Source of the DNA: a virus
Length of the DNA stretch: 46,216 nt
Virus record (IMG/VR): IMGVR_UViG_3300017917_002425
Coordinates: 1 to 46,216 of that record
Reading direction: 5' to 3' (one strand)
The notes beneath the pieces were generated by a model that made no database searches, had not been told where the DNA came from, and saw only the letters and a program-made list of their open reading frames with translations. The position numbers and the translations under genes were made by a program. Shown in pieces: positions 24,445 through 30,548 of the stretch (position 1 is its first letter; each line of letters starts with the position of its first letter).

Positions 24445-24950
24445 TGGCATTCAATGACTCAGTCAAAGAAGCCTTGCCAGAATACGCAAAGGACACCAAG
24501 TTAAACTTGGACGCTGTCCTTTTGCGTAGCACATTGGATGCAGATGTGGCCATGGGTTGTGCTGTGGCCGCACTGGCCGCAACAGGCAACGGCAAATTAG
24601 TTAGTTTAATTTTAGCAGACGCACCCATTCACGCAGATGCCGCAATGACTGCCGCAAGTATTATGGCACAGAACAACGTATGGTATCCTTATGTTGAAAT
24701 GGCCGATGACGAACAGCTAAAGGGTTTACCAGCGCAGTTACGCATGAATGCTATTGCGAGTCATGGAGGAACTACCAAGGCAAACTTTGAAGCGTTTAGT
24801 CTAGCCGCTAGCATTGTTGGCAAGTGTCATTTCTGTGTTAAGGCACACTACGACACACTCAAGAAGGAAGGCTATACAGTAGAACAACTTCGTGATATTG
24901 GACGCATTGCCGCAGTAATGAATAGTGTAGCAAAAGTTTTAAACAGTTAA
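24444..24950 (+). CDS. ahpD: Alkyl hydroperoxide reductase AhpD, thiol donor for AhpC
   Basis: 168 residues. The catalytic set Glu116, Cys128, Cys131 and His135 (FEAF...GKCHFCVKAH) is offset by exactly two from the mycobacterial AhpD residues E118/C130/C133/H137 as I remember them. AhpD passes electrons from a lipoylated partner to the resolving disulphide of AhpC. Its ATG shares one base with the ahpC stop (TAATG). A strong bidirectional terminator follows. Confidence 0.93.
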   Translation: MAFNDSVKEALPEYAKDTKLNLDAVLLRSTLDADVAMGCAVAALAATGNGKLVSLILADAPIHADAAMTAASIMAQNNVWYPYVEMADDEQLKGLPAQLRMNAIASHGGTTKANFEAFSLAASIVGKCHFCVKAHYDTLKKEGYTVEQLRDIGRIAAVMNSVAKVLNS

Positions 24951-24967
24951 TATTTTTTAACTTCAAC

Positions 24968-24992
24968 AAAAAGCCCCTTTCGGGGCTTTTTT
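24968..24992. terminator. Bidirectional Rho-independent terminator
   Basis: AAAAAGCCCC and GGGGCTTTTTT pair around TTTC. The T-run on one strand and A-run on the other let it end both the ahpCD transcript and the convergent terC transcript. Confidence 0.92.
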
Positions 24993-25686
24993 ATTTCTGT
25001 CTAAACAGATAGCGTTTGACTAAATGTAATCTAGCCTTGGCATACTGCACAGCCATAATTGTGAATCCACCAGTCCATGGTAGTGTTGTTAATACCCAGT
25101 TAGGTAATCCGCTTAACCAGTTAGCTAACAATGGCTCTTTGAACAGCATTTGAAATGCCACAACAAACAACACAAAGCTACCTACAAACACAATGTCTGG
25201 CCAACGACTTAGTATCTTACTAACAATACTTGAACCAAATAAGATGATAGGCACACTGATCAACAGGCCAAATATAACCAGGCCAAAGTCACCATGTGCG
25301 GCTGCCGCAATACCTAACGCATTGTCAATGCCCATGACAGCATCTGCTACAATGATTGTTGATATAGCACCCCATAAGGTGGTTTTGCTTTCAACTGATT
25401 CATCTGTGTGTTGATCAAATACCAGTTTCCAACCTATGTAGATTAATGCCAGTGCTCCAATAAGACGTAGGCCCGGTATCATTAACAAATAGGTTAATGC
25501 GGCAACTGATACAAAGCGAATTGCTACAGCACCAAAAGTGCCCCAGAAGATTGCTTTCCGTCTCATTGCAGGTGGCAACTTGTTTGCTGCCATACCAATG
25601 ACCAGTGCATTATCACCAGCTAATACAATGTCTATCAAAATGATAGCTAAAACTGCCCACAGGGCTTGTAGTGCGAATAACTCCAT
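24991..25686 (-). CDS. terC: TerC-family membrane protein, putative metal exporter
   Basis: 231 residues with about seven membrane helices. The two family signatures are DIVLAGDNALVIG (19-31) and DAVMGIDNALGIAAAA in the second repeat; their acidic and Asn residues sit in membrane helices and probably bind metal. The length matches the short YjbE/YkoY-type TerC proteins. Relatives export manganese and help load Mn onto secreted enzymes. Here that role is strongly supported by the yybP-ykoY manganese riboswitch in its leader. The AAAGGAGT ribosome site can pair with the preceding ACTCTTT, which could hide it. It converges on ahpCD. Confidence 0.92.
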   Translation of the reverse strand: MELFALQALWAVLAIILIDIVLAGDNALVIGMAANKLPPAMRRKAIFWGTFGAVAIRFVSVAALTYLLMIPGLRLIGALALIYIGWKLVFDQHTDESVESKTTLWGAISTIIVADAVMGIDNALGIAAAAHGDFGLVIFGLLISVPIILFGSSIVSKILSRWPDIVFVGSFVLFVVAFQMLFKEPLLANWLSGLPNWVLTTLPWTGGFTIMAVQYAKARLHLVKRYLFRQK

Positions 25687-25785
25687 TTTACTACTCCTTT
25701 AAAAGAGTATATCATGGATCTGTCGCCAGAACCTGCAGATTGATGTAGAGAGATTATGAGGATTGAGTGATCCATAATATACTTT

Positions 25786-25897
25786 AATATTATGGTCTTG
25801 TCCAGAACCCATTTCCCTTATGCACCGAGCTGTTAAGCCGAATTGACGATGCGTAAGCCTCTTAACTTAAGAGTGGACTACTCCCCATGCAAATATT
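25786..25897 (-). ncRNA. yybP-ykoY manganese riboswitch in the terC leader
   Basis: On the minus strand the leader shows the family landmarks in order. P1 is AATATT (25897-25892) with AATATT (25791-25786). Next come the invariant GGGGAGTAG (25886-25878) and P2 GTCCA with TGGAC. CTCTTA/TAAGAG forms a hairpin. The metal-binding loop segment CGTCAATTCG is followed by GCT-TAAC-AGC and the matching arm TCGG. The closing AAGACC is at 25799-25794. These match the L. lactis and E. coli Mn sensors as I recall them. Downstream, ATGGATC (25775-25769) pairs with GATCCAT (25720-25714) and may form part of the switch. There is no T-run, so control is probably at translation. Confidence 0.93.
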
Positions 25898-25903
25898 TAG
25901 TAT

Positions 25904-25937
25904 TTGTAATAAAATTGTAATACTTTAGCCCTTAAAT
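25904..25937 (+). promoter_or_regulatory. Pho-box-like promoter for pstS
   Basis: TTGTAAT (25904-25910) and TTGTAAT (25915-25921) are perfect 7-bp repeats separated by AAAA, an exact 11-bp period. The PhoB half-site consensus is CTGTCAT. Ten bases later, TTAAAT (25932-25937) sits where the -10 lies in PhoB-activated promoters. There is no normal -35. The site abuts the 5' end of the opposite terC riboswitch, so PhoB binding could affect both genes. Confidence 0.62.
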
Positions 25938-25974
25938 ATTATTGTGCAATCGCACAACAACTAAGGAGATCTCT

Positions 25975-26976
25975 TTGAAACATTTCATTTTAGCAGTATT
26001 AGCCTCATTCGCATTATCAGCACAAGCCGCAGACATTACAGGTGCAGGTGCTACATTTCCATATCCTATCTATTCTAAATGGGCAGAAGATTACGCAAAA
26101 CTTTCTAGCAATCGTTTGAACTATCAAAGCATTGGCAGTTCTGGCGGTGTTAAACAAATCAAAGGTGGTACTGTACACTTTGGTGCTACAGATGCTCCGT
26201 TGTCCGGTGACGACCTGGCCAAGTCTGGATTAGTTCAGTTTCCAGCAATCCTAGGCGGCGTTGTTCCAGTAGTAAACTTAGAAGGAGTTAAACCTGGTGA
26301 GTTGACGCTTACTGGCGAAGTGCTAGCCGACATTTACTTAGGCACAATTACTCGATGGAATGATGCTCGTATTGCAAAGTTGAATCCAGGCAAGACATTA
26401 CCGGCACAAGAAATCACAGTAGTGCATCGTGCAGACGGTTCTGGAACAACATTTATTTTTACCGATTACTTAACGGAAGTCAGTAAAGCCTGGTCAGATC
26501 GTGTGGGCAAAGGTGCCGCGGTTAAATGGCCAGCCGCAAGCAGTGTAGGTGGAAAAGGCAACGAAGGTGTGGCTGCTAATGTGGTCCGTGTTAAAGGTGC
26601 TATTGGTTATGTTGAATATGCTTATGCTAAGAAAAACCGAATCACACACTTAAAACTACAAAACCGTGAAGGCAAAGTTGTAGAACCAGATGATATTACT
26701 TTCGCCAGTGCTGCCGCAAAGGCAAACTGGTTTGGCACTCCTGGCATGGGTATCAGTTTGGTAAATCAAAAAGGTGCCAGTGCTTGGCCAATTACAGGTG
26801 CTAGTTTTATTTTAGTTCCTGCTAAAGGTAATGCTAGCACAGATGAAGTATTAAAGTTTTTTGAGTACGGATTTACATATGGCGGCAAGGCTGCCGCAGA
26901 GTTAGATTATGTTTCATTACCTAAAGAACTAACAGATAAGATCAAATCTCAAGTTTGGACTACAATTAAAAAGTAA
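25975..26976 (+). CDS. pstS: Periplasmic phosphate-binding protein PstS
   Basis: 333 residues from a TTG start at 25975, preceded by AAGGAG with good spacing; a longer ATG frame from 25942 would add 11 residues before the signal peptide. The signal peptide is MKHFILAVLASFALSAQA, cut before ADITGAG. Phosphate-binding loops are visible as GAGATFPYPIY, IGSSGGV and RADGSGTTF. PstS captures phosphate in the periplasm for the host PstCAB transporter, so phage supply raises host uptake during infection. Cyanophages carry the same gene under Pho-box control. No pstCAB genes are in the window. Confidence 0.95.
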   Translation: MKHFILAVLASFALSAQAADITGAGATFPYPIYSKWAEDYAKLSSNRLNYQSIGSSGGVKQIKGGTVHFGATDAPLSGDDLAKSGLVQFPAILGGVVPVVNLEGVKPGELTLTGEVLADIYLGTITRWNDARIAKLNPGKTLPAQEITVVHRADGSGTTFIFTDYLTEVSKAWSDRVGKGAAVKWPAASSVGGKGNEGVAANVVRVKGAIGYVEYAYAKKNRITHLKLQNREGKVVEPDDITFASAAAKANWFGTPGMGISLVNQKGASAWPITGASFILVPAKGNASTDEVLKFFEYGFTYGGKAAAELDYVSLPKELTDKIKSQVWTTIKK

Positions 26977-26999
26977 TATAAAATCGGGCACAAGATTGG

Positions 27000-27755
27000 G
27001 TGCCACTGGAACCCGTAACCAGCAATAAATACCAGGTGAAACCTGTATTAATCTTACAACATCAATTACCCGAAAACGCAGCATATTTGACTACTTGGCT
27101 AGAACGCAATCGTGTTCAATATCAAGTAGTTAATGCTGGCGCAGGCGAAGATTTTCCACCAAGCATTGAGCCTTATTCTGCCTTGGCAGTAATGGGCGGT
27201 GGTATGAGTGCTAATGATCCCTTATTAAGTAATCGCAAAGCAGAAATCCTAATCTTACAGGCCATACACAGAGATATACCTGTAATAGGACATTGTCTGG
27301 GTGGACAACTAATGGCTCGTGCCCTGGGCGGAACTATTCAGGCAAGCCCTCGACCCGAGATTGGATGGCAACCCATCCGGTATGAGAACCACCCATTGGT
27401 TGCAGAATGGTTTGGCACCGATCCAACCGACACAGTTATACACTGGCACTATGAATCATTTAGTATCCCCAAAGGTGCGGTTAGATTAGCAAGTTCAGAA
27501 GCCTGTCCTAATCAGGCATTTGCCTATGGTAAACACCTTGCAATGCAGTTCCACATAGAAATCAATGAAACAAAGATTGATTCCTGGGTTAATGATGATG
27601 ATCCTAAATGGCACCAAACTAGACAACTATATGAATCTGTACAGGACAAGATCACAATGCTTAATGGTATTCCTTACCACTTAGCAAAACATCAAGCAAC
27701 TGCTGATCGAATTTATAGTAAATGGCTTGAAACTACAGATTGGACTGTTGTATAA
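27000..27755 (+). CDS. Class I glutamine amidotransferase-like protein
   Basis: About 251 residues from a GTG at 27000; a GTG at 27036 is another candidate and neither has a clear ribosome site. The triad is visible: Cys99 in GHCLGGQL, His185 and Glu187 in QFHIE. GGGMSAND forms the oxyanion region. The sequence resembles the single-domain GATase proteins related to GMP-synthase amidotransferases and gamma-glutamyl hydrolases of polyamine breakdown. Substrate unknown. It follows pstS by 23 bases and probably shares its transcript. It may complement the Cys-less asparagine-synthetase-like protein, but that is speculation. Confidence 0.85.
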   Translation: MPLEPVTSNKYQVKPVLILQHQLPENAAYLTTWLERNRVQYQVVNAGAGEDFPPSIEPYSALAVMGGGMSANDPLLSNRKAEILILQAIHRDIPVIGHCLGGQLMARALGGTIQASPRPEIGWQPIRYENHPLVAEWFGTDPTDTVIHWHYESFSIPKGAVRLASSEACPNQAFAYGKHLAMQFHIEINETKIDSWVNDDDPKWHQTRQLYESVQDKITMLNGIPYHLAKHQATADRIYSKWLETTDWTVV

Positions 27756-27783
27756 AAACAACACTCAAAACACCTGAAAACGG

Positions 27784-27823
27784 TTGACCTAAAATGCCCT
27801 ATTTGCTATAATATTTGTATAGT
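27784..27823 (+). promoter_or_regulatory. Sigma70-like phage promoter (early type)
   Basis: TTGACC (27784-27789), a 17-bp spacer, extended -10 TGCTATAAT (TATAAT 27807-27812) and GTATAGT at 27817-27823. The spacer is nearly identical to that of the promoter at 4145. Confidence 0.9.
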
Positions 27824-27842
27824 AAGAAATTAGGAGCATAAC

Positions 27843-28106
27843 ATGTTTATAGATGAAACACAAACAGAACAAGAAAAAATAGTAGACGCATTACGTGGCC
27901 CACAGTTTGATCGCAAACTGCATGGTAGCTTATTTGACCGCGGTAGTGCAGACAGTTATTATGGTCGTGAACGTCGTCCTCACTATTACCCAGAAGGCAC
28001 CTACAATGGTCCTCGTGTGACTGATTTAACCGAAGAAGAAATTGCGGCTTACAATGCTGGTTATGATTATAACGAGCAGTACGGCGACAAGAAATCTTGG
28101 GAATAA
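27843..28106 (+). CDS. Unknown phage protein, 87 residues
   Basis: A hydrophilic 87-residue protein rich in Tyr, Arg and Asp (DRGSADSYYGRERRPHYYPE). TAGGAGC precedes the ATG. The DLTEEEIAAYNAGYDYNEQYG ending looks like a short helix with aromatic repeats. No family is recognised. Single-gene unit between two early promoters. Confidence 0.7.
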   Translation: MFIDETQTEQEKIVDALRGPQFDRKLHGSLFDRGSADSYYGRERRPHYYPEGTYNGPRVTDLTEEEIAAYNAGYDYNEQYGDKKSWE

Positions 28107-28111
28107 ATTGG

Positions 28112-28151
28112 TTGACCAGAAACGACAGATCGGTTATAATAGTAGTATAGT
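28112..28151 (+). promoter_or_regulatory. Sigma70-like phage promoter (early type)
   Basis: TTGACC (28112-28117), a 17-bp spacer, TATAAT (28135-28140) and GTATAGT at 28145-28151. Confidence 0.9.
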
Positions 28152-28170
28152 TAGTTAACAGGAGAAGCAA

Positions 28171-28335
28171 ATGAACACATATCAAGTTAGTTATACCGCG
28201 TATGTTGGCAACTCTAGTCAAGTACTTTCAGAAGGTACTATGCAGATTCAAGCCAACCAAGCAAGCCAAGCAGAGAATGTAGTTAAGTCTATGTTCCAAG
28301 GTAATGACGTTATTATCCGTTCTGTTTTTGGTTAA
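28171..28335 (+). CDS. Unknown small phage protein, 54 residues
   Basis: MNTYQVSYTAYVGNSSQVLS..., ending NVVKSMFQGNDVIIRSVFG. An AGGAG site sits 8 bases before the ATG, and it has its own strong promoter and good codon texture. The strand-helix-strand pattern suggests a compact alpha/beta fold. No family is recognised. Confidence 0.65.
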   Translation: MNTYQVSYTAYVGNSSQVLSEGTMQIQANQASQAENVVKSMFQGNDVIIRSVFG

Positions 28336-28353
28336 CCAAAATTCACATTATGG

Positions 28354-28382
28354 TTGACAGGTTTTTACCGATCAGCTATAAT
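28354..28382 (+). promoter_or_regulatory. Consensus sigma70 promoter
   Basis: A perfect TTGACA (28354-28359), 17-bp spacer and perfect TATAAT (28377-28382); the strongest-looking promoter in the window. Confidence 0.92.
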
Positions 28383-28388
28383 ATGGAT

Positions 28389-28418
28389 ATGCTGTGAAAA
28401 ACAGCATTGTAGTTTTTT
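28389..28418 (+). other. Hairpin at the mRNA 5' end with a T-run
   Basis: ATGCTGT (28389-28395) pairs with ACAGCAT (28401-28407) around GAAAA, then AGTTTTTT follows shortly after. The hairpin starts at the predicted first transcribed base. It may protect the message from 5'-end decay or act as an attenuator. Confidence 0.6.
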
Positions 28419-28456
28419 ATTTTAATTGTAAGGCAACTTAGAAAGGCAACACAAAA

Positions 28457-28783
28457 ATGGCAACAGAAAAATTATTTACAGTAGCAGGTACAGCAACTAA
28501 TCCTGACGGTACTACTAAAGCTCGTTTTGCTAACGACTTGGTAGCTCGTATCAAGATTTTGAACAAAGCTGGTTGTACTAACATTAACTTGGTTGAGCTC
28601 CCAAAGGCAATGACTAAGTTAGAAGCTCTGCAACATTTGGCATCTATTGGTATCACCGAAGGTGACGCTGGTTATGCTGTAGCAAACAAGTTGGCAGAGA
28701 AAACTAAACTCGCTAAACGTGGCGAAGTGAAAGTTAAGGCCGCTAAAGTTTCTGCAAAAGTTAAAGAAGCAGAAGTAGCCTAA
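28457..28783 (+). CDS. Unknown Lys/Ala-rich phage protein, 108 residues
   Basis: 108 residues: an alpha/beta N-terminal part (MATEKLFTVAGTATNPDG...) and a Lys/Ala/Val-rich, likely unstructured tail (KVKAAKVSAKVKEAEVA) that recalls histone-like tails. It has a consensus promoter, a stabilising leader hairpin and a downstream hairpin, so it is probably made in large amounts. GAAAGG lies upstream of the ATG. No family is recognised; nucleic-acid binding is possible. Confidence 0.72.
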   Translation: MATEKLFTVAGTATNPDGTTKARFANDLVARIKILNKAGCTNINLVELPKAMTKLEALQHLASIGITEGDAGYAVANKLAEKTKLAKRGEVKVKAAKVSAKVKEAEVA

Positions 28784-28789
28784 TAATAA

Positions 28790-28807
28790 AGGGGGCTTAG
28801 TCCCCCT
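28790..28807 (+). terminator. Possible terminator hairpin
   Basis: AGGGGG (28790-28795) pairs with CCCCCT (28802-28807) around CTTAGT. The following sequence (AAAACATTTTG) has no good T-run, so termination may be partial and the DUF805 gene could be read through. Confidence 0.55.
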
Positions 28808-28829
28808 AAAACATTTTGAAAGAATTATT

Positions 28830-29216
28830 ATGAGCAAGCCAGTATTTGAAGATTTGTTTAAGTTTAACGGTCGTCGTAATCGTCAAAGTTATTTGTTATT
28901 AGCATTAGCACAATTTGCCGCAATCATTGTATTAACATTTTTGGGTTTCTTTGGTGTGGCTATGTTAGATAGTTTTGCACCCGTAGGTTATTTGATTATG
29001 CTGGTTGTAGCGGCAGGATACATAGCTCTAATGATTAATGGTTGGGCCGCAGCTAGTCAACGCATTAGGGACTTTAATCAAAGTGGCGTATGGTCTTTGT
29101 TAATCTTAATTCCATATGTTGGTTGGGTAGTAGCATTAGCTTTGTTCCTTATTCCAGGTACAGACGGTGATAACAGATACGGTCCGGATCAAACTAAGCC
29201 ACAGTTATCAACCTAA
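28830..29216 (+). CDS. DUF805 membrane protein
   Basis: 128 residues with three or four membrane helices. DUF805 landmarks: FKFNGRRNRQSYLL near the start, SQRIRDFNQSGVWSLL in the middle, and FLIPGTDGDNRYGPD at the end. The function of this inner-membrane family is not known; bacterial relatives include YhaH. In a phage it may alter the host membrane. A modest GAAAGAA site precedes the ATG. Confidence 0.88.
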   Translation: MSKPVFEDLFKFNGRRNRQSYLLLALAQFAAIIVLTFLGFFGVAMLDSFAPVGYLIMLVVAAGYIALMINGWAAASQRIRDFNQSGVWSLLILIPYVGWVVALALFLIPGTDGDNRYGPDQTKPQLST

Positions 29217-29395
29217 AGAATGTCAACCGACCAAGGGTTTATACTTGGGGCCGCGGACTTGCCAGAATGTCAAGGGTTGGAAAGATTAGCCTAAAATCTT
29301 TTACGCAGCTAGTGCGGAACTAGATAACGATGAAATCCACGCCCGGGGCCTTTGACATAAGGTAGCCGGGCAATCCTTTTGGCATAAATTATATT
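29217..29395 (+). other. Structured intergenic region, possible leader RNA
   Basis: 179 bases without a convincing gene. Three hairpins can be drawn: AAGATT/AATCTT (29282-29300, followed by TTAC); CTAGT/ACTAG (29309-29323); and GCCCGG/CCGGGC (29341-29346 with 29366-29371) with an inner CCTT/AAGG. The block is visibly richer in G+C than its flanks. GAATGTCAA occurs twice. I could not match it to a known RNA family, and no tRNA or tmRNA features are present. Confidence 0.4.
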
Positions 29396-29635
29396 ATGTC
29401 AGACAATCCAGAATTAGACCTCCGAGTTAAAAATTTACTATTTGACCTTATGTTGGTTTTGTATTCGTACGGAATAACAGAAGCTAATGTTGGCGCACTA
29501 ATGCGTATTCTTGGTGTCAGCGAAGAAAAAGCTCGCGAACATGACGACGAAGCAGTTGAACTTACAGATGAATTTGCTAAGTATGTAAAAGAGGCGAGAG
29601 AAACTAAACGCCCAGAGAATACAACACTACATTAA
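29396..29635 (+). CDS. Unknown acidic phage protein, 79 residues
   Basis: A 79-residue acidic helical protein: a first part (LDLRVKNLLFDLMLVLYSYG) and a second part ending in a charged tail. No ribosome site precedes the ATG; instead CATAAATT lies directly upstream, so leaderless or structured-leader translation is possible. TAATG coupling to the next gene. No family is recognised. Confidence 0.65.
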   Translation: MSDNPELDLRVKNLLFDLMLVLYSYGITEANVGALMRILGVSEEKAREHDDEAVELTDEFAKYVKEARETKRPENTTLH

Positions 29636-29877
29636 TGACATTACCCGTTTTTAGATCAGGAGAAGTCCTGTACACTGTGATCATACGAGATCCAGAAGCC
29701 AAAAATCGTTTGAGCAAGTGGACTACCACCAGCCGCAGTATTCAAGCAAAGGTTGAAGAAAATCGTATGCACATATATGATCATAATACACTCAGTTTAT
29801 TTTTAGTGACTTGGGCACACTCGTGGGACAATATGGTCATTTGGGATCCGTGGGCAAAACGGCACATTAATATTTGA
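29635..29877 (+). CDS. Unknown phage protein, 80 residues
   Basis: MTLPVFRSGEVLYTVIIRDP... with a Trp-rich C-terminus (VTWAHSWDNMVIWDPWAKRH). Beta-rich. It is coupled by TAATG to the gene before; the next promoter's -35 overlaps its stop. No family is recognised. Confidence 0.65.
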   Translation: MTLPVFRSGEVLYTVIIRDPEAKNRLSKWTTTSRSIQAKVEENRMHIYDHNTLSLFLVTWAHSWDNMVIWDPWAKRHINI

Positions 29878-29901
29878 CATCCACATTTTATTTGCTATAA
29901 T
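29874..29901 (+). promoter_or_regulatory. Sigma70-like promoter
   Basis: TTGACA (29874-29879), a 16-bp spacer and extended -10 TGCTATAAT (TATAAT 29896-29901). It drives the Hc1-like gene through the radical SAM gene. Confidence 0.88.
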
Positions 29902-29941
29902 TAATAGGTGCTCATGGCACTAATAATAAAGGAAAATAACA

Positions 29942-30127
29942 ATGTCAACACATGACCAAATCGTTGAAGCATTCAACACTTACATCTCAGAAAATGAAAA
30001 GTTTACAAGCAAAGGTGTTAAGGCCTCTGCTGCTCGTGCTCGTAAAGCATTACAAGAAATGAGCAAGGGTATTAAAGAGCGTCGCAAAGAAATCACTGCA
30101 GAGAAGGAAGCACTTGCCAGCAAGTAA
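29942..30127 (+). CDS. Hc1-like (histone H1-like) basic protein
   Basis: 61 residues, Lys/Arg/Ala-rich. KGVKASAARARKALQEMSKG followed by IKERRKEI resembles the helical core of Hc1-type histone-like proteins, in which a KAAxxRARKAL block is typical. It could compact phage or host DNA. A GGAAAATAAC site precedes the ATG. It overlaps the next gene's TTG start by 14 bases. The short length leaves room for doubt. Confidence 0.6.
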   Translation: MSTHDQIVEAFNTYISENEKFTSKGVKASAARARKALQEMSKGIKERRKEITAEKEALASK

Positions 30128-30548
30128 AACTAAAAATGTAGGGACTGGGACTGTTATTATTAGCAGTCCCGATGCTACTGCAACTTATACTGCAAGTTCA
30201 GTCACAGTCAATCCTAAAACACATTCTAACGTGACAGTGACCTCTGGTGCAGGATTAACTTATACATCAGGAACTGGAGTTGGTCAGCCAACTTGGTCTG
30301 CTGGCACAGGAAGTTATCTCGGCACAGGAAAGATGAAGTTAGTTGGCGAAGATGCAGATATTGATATCAACGGTAAAAGTCTTAACGATACACTACGAGC
30401 CTTAGAAGAACGCTTAAACATACTAGTACCCAATCCTGAGCTTGAAAAAGAATGGGAGCAGTTAAAAGAACTAGGCGAACAATACCGTAAACTAGAAGCA
30501 GACCTTAAAGAAAAAGCCGAAATATGGAAGGCTTTAAAAAAAGTTTAA
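30114..30548 (+). CDS. Unknown phage protein with C-terminal coiled coil
   Basis: 144 residues from a TTG at 30114 (AAGGAAG just upstream); no in-frame ATG is available near the beginning. Residues 1-70 are Thr/Ser/Gly-rich and beta-like. Residues 75-144 (KMKLVGEDADIDINGKSL, then LRALEERLNILVPNPELEKE and a Glu/Leu/Lys helix) form a conserved-looking coiled-coil module that I recall from T4-like phages. It lies directly before the radical SAM gene, one base apart. Function is unknown. Confidence 0.7.
   Translation: MPASKTKNVGTGTVIISSPDATATYTASSVTVNPKTHSNVTVTSGAGLTYTSGTGVGQPTWSAGTGSYLGTGKMKLVGEDADIDINGKSLNDTLRALEERLNILVPNPELEKEWEQLKELGEQYRKLEADLKEKAEIWKALKKV

Noticed and set aside
25942-25974. 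Longer PstS start at ATG 25942
   Set aside because: It would add 11 polar residues before the signal peptide, and its ATG overlaps the expected transcription start; the TTG at 25975 has AAGGAG.
23905-27755. The stress island as host chromosomal DNA from a chimeric assembly
   Set aside because: Phage-type genes and the same early-promoter family flank it at both sides, gene packing is equally tight, and no rRNA, transposon or sharp composition break is visible. Read mapping would be needed to exclude it fully.
29217-29395. tRNA or tmRNA
   Set aside because: No T-loop GGTTCGA-type segment, no acceptor stem with CCA and no tag frame; only generic hairpins.
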